From the NCBI GenBank assembly GCA_963680875.1, contig OY804589.1:27268353-27332352 (forward strand): a stretch of DNA of 64,000 nt, read 5' to 3'. Position 1 is the stretch's first letter. Each line of letters begins with the position of its first letter. Below are positions 55,238-64,000 of the stretch, piece after piece. The translations under genes were made by a program, and so were the position numbers. A model generated the notes under the pieces. The model was not told where the DNA came from, did no database searches, and saw nothing but the letters and a program-made list of their open reading frames with translations. This DNA is from Bathymodiolus brooksi. Lineage: Eukaryota; Mollusca; Bivalvia; Mytilida; Modiolidae.

Positions 55238-56366
55238 AACACTACGACTATTGAAGCTCCTTTTTTAGGGGAGTGGATGTAGTCGAGTGGTCTAGGGCGC
55301 TGGACGTAAGGCTAAGCGAATGGTGCTGCAGTGTAACAATGGTGTGGGTTCAAATCCCGTCGAGGGAAGAACAAAAATTTGACAGCTCTAAAATCTAATT
55401 CTAACACTGTTTGGTTTAATTTTCAGACGTATATAATATTTAGTATTAACCTAGTATCCTTTAAAGTAACTTTGAGATCCAGTGGGACAGATATATTGTA
55501 TGGTTGTCACTTGCTTCTAGACGTTTGTATAATATACTTTATTTCCTGTGACTGTATAATGAATTCTTCATTATCCTATCCAATATATTAAAAATTGCTG
55601 AGTTAGATTGCTGTCAAATTATAATATTAAGTATATATGTACCATCTACACACGCTTATACACATGTCTTGCGTCTATCCCTAGATTTTCCTTACGAGAC
55701 AAGGTAACACTACGACTATTGAAGCTCCTTTTTTAGGGGAGTGGATGTAGTCGAGTGGTCTAGGGCGCTGGACGTAAGGCTAAGCGAATGGTGCTGCAGT
55801 GTAACAATGGTGTGGGTTCAAATCCCGTCGAGGGAAGAACAAAAATTTGACAGCTCTAAAATCTAATTCTAACACTGTTTGGTTTAATTTTCAGACGTAT
55901 ATAATATTTAGTATTAACCTAGTATCCTTTAAAGTAACTTTGAGATCCAGTGGGACAGATATATTGTATGGTTGTCACTTGCTTCTAGACGTTTGTATAA
56001 TATACTTTATTTCCTGTGACTGTATAATGAATTCTTCATTATCCTATCCAATATATTAAAAATTGCTGAGTTAGATTGCTGTCAAATTATAATATTAAGT
56101 ATATATGTACCATCTACACACGCTTATACACATGTCTTGCGTCTATCCCTAGATTTTCCTTACGAGACAAGGTAACACTACGACTATTGAAGCTCCTTTT
56201 TTAGGGGAGTGGATGTAGTCGAGTGGTCTAGGGCGCTGGACGTAAGGCTAATCGAATGGTGCTGCAGTGTAACAATGGTGTGGGTTCAAATCCCGTCGAG
56301 GGAAGAACAAAAATTTGACAGCTCTAAAATCTAATTCTAACACTGTTTGGTTTAATTTTCAGACGT
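55238..56366 (+). repeat. 468-bp tandem units carrying a tRNA-like head
   Basis: AACACTACGACTATTGAAGC recurs at 55238, 55706 and 56174, exactly 468 apart, and the first two units look identical. Each begins with the tRNA-like head (55268, 55736, 56204). The third unit is cut short by (TA)n at about 56366, and its head has one substitution (GGCTAATCG for GGCTAAGCG). Confidence 0.85.
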
Positions 56367-56640
56367 ATATATATATATATATATATATACAAACGTCTAG
56401 AAGCAAGTGACAACCATACAATATATGGGAGTGGATGTAGTCGAGTGGTCTAGGGCGCTGGACGTAAGGCTAAGCGAATGGTGCTGCAGTGTATCAATGG
56501 TGTGGGTTCAAATCCCGTCGAGGGAAGAACAAAAATTTGACAGCTCTAAAATCTAATTCTAACACTGTTTGGTTTAATTTTCAGACTCTAGTGTAATATC
56601 CCTTACTGAAACTTGTATATATATATATATATATGTACAA
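56366..56640 (+). repeat. Rearranged end of the 468-bp units with a fourth tRNA-like copy
   Basis: After a TA run, an inverted piece of the unit (ACAAACGTCTAGAAGCAAGT, GACAACCATACAATATA) is followed by a fourth tRNA-like head (56426-56529) and a second TA run near 56620. The phrase CTCTAGTGTAATATCCCTTA occurs here and at 55194. Confidence 0.7.
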
Positions 56641-56912
56641 GATTCTATCATAATGTCACTATTTCCCTGAAAAAGTTTTCATCACCAATCCATTGATTTT
56701 AGTAGAAGAATAAAACTCCTTTAAAATCATTGGAACATAGGCTGAGCAATTTTCTGGAATGGGGAACTTTGCCATGACAATATGGAATAGTACCTGTAAC
56801 CCTTGCTTTAGCACTTTTGATCAAATATTTTTTGTGTTTCATTGATTAAACACAGGTTTTTTTTTTGTTATTCATTGAAGCTTAATTTTATTTGTTACCC
56901 AAATAGATTTTT

Positions 56913-57890
56913 AGCTCACCTGACCCAAAGGGTCATCTGAGGTATTGCCATCACTTGGCGTCCGTCGTCCGTCCGTTAACTTTTCATATTTTAATCTACT
57001 CCTCTGAAACAACTGGACCAAATGGAACCAAACTTGGCAGAAAGCATCTATATAAGGTACTCTATAAAGTTTCTTCATTTCGTCACATTCCGCCAACAAA
57101 TATGGCCTCCAAGGGCAATTCTTGTTTCTGATTGGCTAATGTTAAAAAAATCTTCTCCTCTGAAACTGCTTGGCCATATGGACCCAAACTTGGCAGGAAG
57201 CATCTATGTAAGATCCTCTATAAAACTTCTTCATTTAGTTCTATTCGGCCAACCAACATGGCCACTGTTACTAAAAATAGAACATATGGTAAAATTGCAC
57301 GTTTTTGGTAATAACTCAAAAACCGTTAATAAATATCAGAAATCTGACAGGGATAAAAATGATCAGCACAGCAAGATCTAATTACCCTGAAATTTTGAAG
57401 AAAATTTGATTACCTATCTTGGAGTTATTGCCCTTTTTTTCATCAAATTTTCAAAATTTTAATACTTTTCGTTTTGTATTTCAAAAACTATAAGAGATAG
57501 ACGTTAAGTTGAAACAGCAAACATGAAACTGCTTGGCAAAATGGAACCAAACTTGGCAGGAAGCATCTATGTAAGATCCTCTATAAAGCTTCTTCATTTG
57601 GTTCCATTCGGCCTACAAACATGGCCGCCAAGATTAATTCTTTTTTCTGATTGGCTAATGTTAAAAAAATCTTCTCCTCTGAAACAGTTTGGCCAAATGG
57701 AGCCAAACTTGGCATAGATGGTCCCTGGGTGTGTCTCTTTCAAAATTGTGTCCGACAGCCCCACCCTCCATTCAAGATGGCTGCTGTTCTTTAAGGTAAT
57801 GATTATCTCCCTTTGAAATTTGCTTCAGTATTATTCTATTGTCAGGTGAGAGATACAGGCTCAGTGGGCTGAGCCTCTAGTTTACCTATG
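56913..57890 (+). repeat. CTCACCTG-type interspersed mollusc repeat, long copy
   Basis: It starts AGCTCACCTGACCCAAAGGG with the CATCACTTGGCGTCCGTCGT head and ends GTCAGGTGAGAGATACAGGC. The inside has three diverged subunits with CTTCTCCTCTGAAAC and AACATGGCCGCC words, plus the AATAACTCAAAAACCGTTAA block. It is the same family as 11560, 14994 and 15515. Confidence 0.7.
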
Positions 57891-57992
57891 ACTACAGTTT
57901 GTGGGAAGGGGGAGACATACGTTTTTGTGGGCAAAAACAAACTTTAATTCTATATTGGTTCTGTTATAGATTCAATGTTAGATGTATTGGTG

Positions 57993-58155
57993 GGTTGGTT
58001 TTATGGTGTTTAACGCTACTTTCAACAATATTTCAGTTATATTGTGGCGGTCGGTTTTATTGGTGGAGGAAACCAGAGTACCTGTAGAAAACCACCGACA
58101 GTAAGTCACATAATGTTGTACACCTCGCCATGAACGGCATTCGAACTCATAACAA
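57993..58155 (-). repeat. SINE family B, minus strand
   Basis: The plus strand reads GGTTTTATGGTGTTTAACGC, CAACAATATTTCAGTTATAT, GGTGGAGGAAACC and CATAATGTTGTACACCTCGC, then the inverted B box (CATTCGAACTC). Confidence 0.7.
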
Positions 58156-58159
58156 TATA

Positions 58160-58870
58160 TGTATTGGCCTGCCTTACGCCGAGACCGAGATTATAAGACG
58201 AGACTAATACAGAAACAGCTACTTAATGTATGTGTTTTATTAAATATTCTGATTCATATGGTTTAATATTTTTCAAAAAGTGGGAATATACAAGTGTATT
58301 TGTCAGATTATCATAAAAGTGAACAGCCATAGAAAAAAAACCAATTAAATTTGATTAGATGCTTCTCCATATATAGGAATCGATCAATTAGAGAGACCAT
58401 CCAACATTATACTTAGACATAATAAGGTTCAGTGCTTTTATTGCTGTTCTACATTTCACAGTCACAGTAGGATGCTCTATAACGAGCATAACTTAACAAA
58501 TACCATTACCAATGCTTACTATATAGCATACATAAATATATATTTATGCACAAATCAAGCACAATTTTTATCAATCTTTCAAATATCTTGAACTGAGCGA
58601 ATGGAGGCAAAATCGACACATCGAACACATATATGTGGCCGCTTACTTGGTACAGGTACTTCAATAAAAAGTGACGGGGTTAGACTAGTTTTATGATCCA
58701 AAACCCTCCCCTCTTAGTGGAATGATGGGGTCATGCAATTGTTTGCAGTTGTGAGTAAAATGCCAACCCTCACATATAACAGGGCTAACAACTTTATTAT
58801 AAAGAACGCTATAATCTTGAACATTATACATAATATATTTAAAAACTGTAATAATTCTTTATTGTTCTCT
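58160..58870. other. Stretch upstream of the Ig exon, nothing recognised
   Basis: It is an AT-rich part of the putative intron. No open frame with support, no inverted ends and no SINE head were seen. Confidence 0.4.
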
Positions 58871-58878
58871 AATTGTAG

Positions 58879-59190
58879 TTTCCTTGATTGTACAAGATGA
58901 CATAATTGTATTTGGTTCAACTCTTAACTTACTTTGTACACTTGACGATTCACTAGATCTCACCAATGGTAGAAGTCGGCAATGGTCTGGTGGCAGAGAG
59001 AACAAAGGTTTATGTTTCAATGGCTTCCCTTCAGATCCAAATAAATATGAAGAGCATGCCATCTCTACAAGGCAATTTCGTCTAAAGATATTCAACACCA
59101 GTGAAGCAGATGTCAATTGTTACTACAAATGTGTGTATGGTTTCAAATTTGATGAGAAAATGTTAGATTTAAATACCATGAACTATCAGT
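58879..59190 (+). CDS. Immunoglobulin-like domain exon
   Basis: The acceptor TCTAATTGTAG ends at 58878 and the donor AGT|GTAAGT follows 59190. The 312 bases are symmetric phase 1-1, typical of Ig exons. The frame reads SLIVQDDIIVFGSTLNLLCT, then QWSGG, FRLKIFNTSEADVNCYYKCV. First Cys, Trp, the L-K-I-F-N strand, Asp and Y-x-C are in Ig order, with 65 residues between the two Cys. From memory, similar single Ig domains belong to large bivalve families of cell-surface or secreted proteins. The remaining exons lie beyond the window or are not recognisable. The likely first exon is at 36593. Confidence 0.65.
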
Positions 59191-59241
59191 GTAAGTACAA
59201 ATGAAGTTCATTTAATCTAATTTAAGATATCTAATTTAGTG

Positions 59242-59490
59242 AACCGCATCGTTGGTGTCATGGTTACCGTGCTCGCCTTGAGTGTGGTAGATCGTGGGTT
59301 CGAGCCCCGGTCGGGTCAAACAAAGACTATAACATTTGTATTTGTTGCTTCTCTGCTAAGCACAGAGCAGTAAGGAGAAAGAGCAAAGACGAGTTGGTTA
59401 GGAATCAGGATAATGTGTCCTAGTGGGGAGACATGTCTATCAGCGGAGTGTTGTTTCAGTGAGCTAGTACTATACAAATCCGACTAAGCG
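59242..59490 (+). repeat. SINE family A, best full-length copy
   Basis: The head AACCGCATCGTTGGTGTCAT, then GGTTACCGTGCTCGCCTTGA with GGGTTCGAGCCCCGGTCGGG, is a clear A-box and B-box pair. The body and the tail ATACAAATCCGACTAAGC are intact. Confidence 0.8.
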
Positions 59491-59499
59491 TATTCGTCT

Positions 59500-60040
59500 A
59501 GTACAAAGTGGACCCCGCCATTGACTTATTCAAAATTAACTTATTTTCGCCATGATATAAATGAAAAAATACTTATTTACAACGCGTTCATGACAAAAAA
59601 CCTTCATAAGGTAGACTGAAAATCAAAAGTATGGAAACTCAAAAAAGTTTATTTCGGTTATTTTAAAATAAATTACAACAAAATGAAATATAAAGTTGCG
59701 TTTATCAACATTTGACAAAACTTCACTCCAAGTTTAATGAAAATACACGAGGCGTTAATATGCCATGTTTATAATAATTAATGTGAAATATTGTAAAATC
59801 ATTATTAATCGTGGGGTACTATTTTTCGCTGATTTCGTGGTCCACTTAAACCACGAAAATAAAAATCCAACGAAATGCAATATTCCTGTTGATTGTTGGC
59901 TATAATATTTAAAACCACGAATTCAAGAGCCCAGGGATAAATGCATTTTGTAAAAACTACAAAAATTGGCGCCAGCGAATAGAAGTACTTTCACAATATT
60001 TATATTACTGTTATTCACCACCCTCGTTTAATCTAATGTG
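59500..60040. other. AT-rich stretch before the 32-bp array
   Basis: Repeated words (CCACGAAAATAAAAATCC, AAACCACGAATTCAAG) recall short 'ACCACGAA' repeats, but no boundaries can be set. No gene seen. Confidence 0.4.
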
Positions 60041-60044
60041 TAGT

Positions 60045-63000
60045 GTGGAGGAAGTTTGTCAGTTACTTGACGGACAATGGGGGACGTTTGTCAGTTACTT
60101 GACCGACAATGGAGGAAGTTTGTCAATTACTTGTCCGACAATGGAGGAAGTTTGTCAGTTACTTGTCCGACAATGGAGGAATTTATCAGTTACTTGACCG
60201 ACAATGGAAAATTTGTCAGTAACTTGACCGACTATGGAGGAAGTTTGTCAGCTACTTGTCCGACAGTGGAAAAGTTTGTCAGTTACTTGTCCGACTATGG
60301 AGGAAGTTTGTCAGTTACTTGTCCGACAATGGAGGAAGTTTGTCAGTTACTTCTCCGACAATGGAGGAAGTTTGTCAGTTACTTGACCGACAATGGAAAA
60401 GTTTGTCAGTTACTTGACCGACTATGGAGGAAGTTTGTCAGTTACTTGTCCGACAATGGAGGAAGTTTGTCAGTTACTTGTCCGACAATGGATAAGTTTG
60501 TCAGTTTCTTGACCGACTATGGAGGAAGTTTGTCAGTTACTTGACCAACAGTGGAGGAAGCTTGTCAGTTACTTGACCGACAATGGAGGAAGCTTGCCAG
60601 TTACTTGACCAACAGTGGAGGAAGCTTGTCAGTTACTTGACCGACAATGGAGGAAGCTTGTCAGTTACTTGACCAACAGTGGAGGAAGTTTGTTAGTTAC
60701 TTGACCGACAATGAAGGAAGTTTGTCAGTTACTTATCCGACAATGGAGGAAGTTTGTCAGTGACTTGTCCGACAATGGAGGGATTTTGACAGTTACTTGA
60801 CCGATAATGGAGACCGTTTGTCAGTTACTTGTCCGACAATGGAGGGATTTTGTCAGTTACTTGACCGACAATGGAGGGATTTTAACAGTTACTTGTTCGA
60901 CAATGGAGGAAGCTTGTCAGTTACTTGACCGACAACGGAGGAAGTTTGTCAGTTATTTGTCAGATAATGGAGATATTTTTTTCAGTTACTTGACCGACAA
61001 TGGAGGGATTTTGACAGTTACTTGACCGATAATGGAGGACGTTTGTCAGTTACTTGTCCGACAATGGAGGGAATTTGTCAGTTACTTGACCGATAATGGA
61101 GCAAGTTTGTCAGTTACTTTTCCGACAATGGAGGGATCTTGACAGTTACTTGTCCGACAATGGAGGAAGTTTGTCAGTTACTTGACCGACAATGGAGGAA
61201 GTTTGTCAGTTACTTGTCAGACAATGGAGGGATTTTTTTCAGTTACTTGACCGACAATGGAGGAAGTTTGTCAGTTACTTGACCAACAGTGGAGGAAGTT
61301 TGTTAGTTACTTCTCCGACAATGGAGGAAGTTTGTCAGTTACTTGTCAGACAATGGAGGGATTTTTTTCAGTTACTTGTCCGACAATGGAGGAAGTTTGT
61401 CAGTTACTTGACCAACAGTGGAGGACATTTGTCAGTTACTTCTCCGACAATGGAGGAAGTTTGTCAGTTACTTGACCGACAATGCATACGTTTATCAGTT
61501 ACTTGACCGACTATGGAGGAAGCTTGTCAGTTACTTGTCCGACAATGGGGGAAGTTTGTCAGTTACTTGTCCGACAATGGATAAGTTTGTCAGTTACTTG
61601 ACCGACTATGGAGGAAGCTTGTCAGTTACTTGTCCGACAATGGAGGAAGTTTGTCAGTTACTTGTCAGACAATGGAGGGATTTTTTTCAGTTACTTGACC
61701 AACAATGGAGGAAGTTTGTCAGTTACTTGTCGGACAATGGATGAAGTTTGTCAGTTACTTGATCAAAAGTGGAGGAAGTTTGTCAGTTACTTGACCGACA
61801 ATGCATAAGTTTATCAGTTACTTGACCGACTATGGAGGAAGCTTGTCAGTTACTTGTCCAACAATGGAGGAAGTTTATCAGTTACTTGTCCGACAATGTA
61901 TAAGTTTGTCAGTTACTTGACCGACTATGGAGGAAGCTTGTCAGTTACTTGTCCGACAGTGGAGGACATTTGTCAGTTACTTGTCCAACAATAGATAAGT
62001 TTGTCAGTTTCTTGACCGACAATGGAGGAAGCTTGCCAGTTACTTGTCCGACAATGGAGGAAGTTTGTCAGTTACTTGACCAACAGTGGAGGAAGTTTGT
62101 CAGTTACTTTTCCGACAATGGAGGACGTTTGTCAGTTACTTGACCAACAGTGGAGGAAGTTTGTCAGTTACTTGTCCGACAATGGATAAGTTTGTCAGTT
62201 ACTTGACTGACAATTGATAAGTTTATCAGTTACTTGACCGACTATGGAGGAAGTTTGTCAGTTACTTGTCCGGCAATGGATAAGCTTGTCAGTTACTTGT
62301 CCGACAATGGATAAGTTTGTCAGTTACTTGAACGACTATGGAGGAAGCTTGTCAGTTACTTGTCCGACAATGGAGGAAGTTTGTCAGTTACTTGTCAGAC
62401 AATGGAGGGATTTTTTTCAGTTACTTGACCAACAATGGAGGAAGTTTGTCAGTTACTTGTCCGACAATGGATGAAGTTTGTCAGTTACTTGATCAAAGGT
62501 GGAGGAAGTTTGTCAGTTACTTGACCGACAATGCATAAGTTTATCAGTTACTTGACCGTCTATGGAGGAAGCTTGTCAGTTACTTGTCCAACAATGGAGG
62601 AAGTTTATCAGTTACTTGTCCGACAATGGATAAGTTTGTCAGTTACTTGACCGACTATGAAGGAAACTTGTCAGTTACTTGTCCGACAGTGGAGGAAATT
62701 TGTCAGTTACTTGTCCAACAATAGATAAGTTTGTCAGTTTCTTGACCGACAATGGAGGAAGCTTGCCAGTTACTTGTCCGACAATGGATGAAGTTTGTCA
62801 GTTACTTGACCAACAGTGGAGGAAGTTTGTCAGTTACTTTTCCGACAATGGAGGACGTTTGTCAGTTACTTGACCAACAGTGGAGGAAGTTTGTCAGTTA
62901 CTTGTCCGACAATGAAAGAAGTTTGTCAGTTACTTGACCGACAATGGATAAGTTTGTCAGTTACTTGACCGACAATGCATAAGTTTATCAGTTATTTGAC

Positions 63001-63546
63001 CGACTATGGAGGAAGTTTGTCAGTTACTTGTCCCACAATGGAGGAGTTTGTCAGTTACTTGTCCGACAATGGATAAGTTTGTCAGTTACTTGACCGACAA
63101 TGGAGGAAGCTTGTCAGTTACTTGTCCGACAATGGAGGAAATTTGTCAGTTACTTGTCCGACAATGGAGGAGGTTTGTCAGTTACTTGACCAACAGTGGA
63201 GGAAGTTTGTCCGTTACTTCTCCGACAATGGAGGAAGTTTGTCAGTTACTTGACCGACAATGGATAAGTTTGTCAGTTACTTGTCCCCGACTATGGAGGA
63301 AGTTTGTCAGTTACTTGTCCGGCAATGGATAAGCTTGTCAGTTACTTGACCGGCAATGGATAAGTTTGTCAGTTACTTGACCGACAATGGAGGAAGTTTG
63401 TCAGTTACTTGACCAACAGTGGAGGAAGTTTATCAGTTACTTGTCCGACAATGGAGGATGTTTGTCAGTTACTTGACCAACAGTGGTGGAAGTTTGTCAG
63501 TTACTTGACCGACAATGGAGGAAGTTTGTCAGTTACTTGACCGACA
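60045..63546 (+). repeat. 32-bp satellite array, about 109 copies with a 730-bp internal duplication
   Basis: The unit is GACAATGGAGGAAGTTTGTC, AGTTACTTGTCC, 32 bases, with frequent variants (TTGACC, AACAGTGG, GATAAG, GGGATTTT). A block at about 61608-62143 recurs at 62338-62873, 730 bases later, with a few substitutions. Because three units make 96 bases, open frames of about 60-155 codons appear in several frames and are not genes. Confidence 0.92.
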
Positions 63547-64000
63547 GTCCAAAATGTGCTTGTGGTGTTCCTCGAGAAGATGCATTTCATTTCTTCTTTG
63601 AATTTTGTAAATACACCGATATTATGAGGGATCTGTGTAATTTGTGTAAATCGATTTAGAATGAAAATCGATCTTGCTTTACTAACTAGAGGTAACCAAA
63701 ATCTAACTGATGAAGATAACTGTTTAATTTTTAAAGAAGTTAACAAGTTTATTAGAAGATCTAAGCGATTCCTCATTGTATAAACTTATAAATATATCCA
63801 ACATGATCATCGTGTACACACAAAACTTTGTTTTCTCCCTTTTTTTCACTATTTTTCTGTTCTCTTTTACATGTGTAATTGTTACTGGTATACTTTCATT
63901 AATGTGCATGCTCTTTTTCATATGTATATGTGTAATATTTGTTATGTAATTCCAATGAGAAGACTTCATAAGTTGGTAAAACTTGTGTCTTATCCTTTTT
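63542..64000 (+). pseudogene. LINE 3' end (same family as 33903), 5' part replaced by the satellite
   Basis: Coding resumes inside the last satellite unit: SPKCACGVPREDAFHFFFEF then CKYTDIMRDL, matching the CSCGAPQEDANHFFFVCTKY block of the earlier LINE. After a TAG, the next frame gives MKIDLALLTRGNQNLTDEDN..RRSKRFLIV and TAA near 63783. The 3' UTR ends GAAGACTTCATAAGTTGGTA, AAACTTGTGTCTTATCC, the same tail as at 36270. The rest of the element may continue past the window, but that tail is the known 3' end. Confidence 0.7.

Larger units (their letters stand above)
36660..58878 (+). other. Putative 22-kb first intron of the Ig-domain gene
   Basis: It is bounded by GTATGT at 36660 and TAATTGTAG at 58878. 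The contents in order are a 47-bp array, SINE A, hAT-like repeats, a LINE, a foldback element, a 52/54-bp array, a hAT-like MITE with a G run, a LINE remnant, 468-bp tandem units, an interspersed repeat and SINE B. No other coding exon was seen inside. Confidence 0.4.

Noticed and set aside
55268..55372. Functional tRNA-Leu or tRNA-Ser gene
   Set aside because: D-arm and T-arm words are present, but the acceptor ends do not pair and no proper anticodon arm can be drawn. It is repeated as part of a larger unit.
60077..63332. Many open frames of 60-155 codons
   Set aside because: They are products of a 32-bp satellite in several overlapping frames of the same strand, with no sequence other than the repeat.

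Overview
This is animal nuclear DNA, most likely from a bivalve mollusc, and the repeat content looks mussel-like. It is AT-rich, its genes have spliced exons with GT/AG borders, and most of the window is mobile or tandem DNA. The molluscan call rests on several repeat types that I recognise from memory as abundant in bivalves. These are tRNA-derived SINEs, the 'AAGATGGCCGCC' interspersed repeat with CTCACCTG-type ends, a Penelope-like retroelement with a characteristic 3' untranslated region, and CR1/L2-like LINEs. I could not run a database search.

Only two host genes are well supported. The first (402-7749, +) is the 3' part of a multi-exon gene. Seven exons join in phase into 664 residues ending in a stop: a long charged coiled coil, a low-complexity linker, a globular domain, and a second coiled coil. 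I do not recognise the family. Its introns hold SINEs and TA-flanked MITEs, and a 179-bp tandem duplication copies the end of one exon. The second (exons 36593-36659 and 58879-59190, +) looks like a cell-surface or secreted immunoglobulin-domain protein. A signal-peptide exon ending in phase 1 can join a symmetric phase 1-1 Ig-fold exon 22 kb downstream. That intron holds a nearly full-length LINE, two large tandem arrays and many smaller elements.

Layout: 1-8.5 kb, coiled-coil gene. 8.5-11.2 kb, AT-rich DNA with a 566-bp foldback DNA element carrying a FLYWCH zinc-finger ORF. 11.2-15.8 kb, interspersed repeats with a 166/332-bp array. 15.9-17.6 kb, Penelope-like element with the GIY-YIG nuclease upstream of the reverse transcriptase (Naiad-like). 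17.7-33.9 kb, a mosaic of SINEs, a palindrome cluster with hammerhead-like cores, foldback elements, a broken gene of unknown family, the 3' half of a Penelope-like element, and a truncated Harbinger transposase. 33.9-36.3 kb, 5'-truncated LINE. 36.4-59.2 kb, Ig gene and its intron (47-bp array, LINE with a 2A-like motif, 52/54-bp array, LINE remnant, 468-bp tandem units). 60.0-63.5 kb, 32-bp array ending directly on a LINE 3' end.

The retroelements appear to be dead copies with frameshifts, stops, deletions or lost catalytic residues. The most unusual items are the hammerhead-like palindrome cluster, the Naiad-like element, the 2A-like motif in the LINE ORF2, the FLYWCH foldback element, and the 52-to-54-bp array that opens reading frames on both strands and repeats a 3' splice-site-like sequence.
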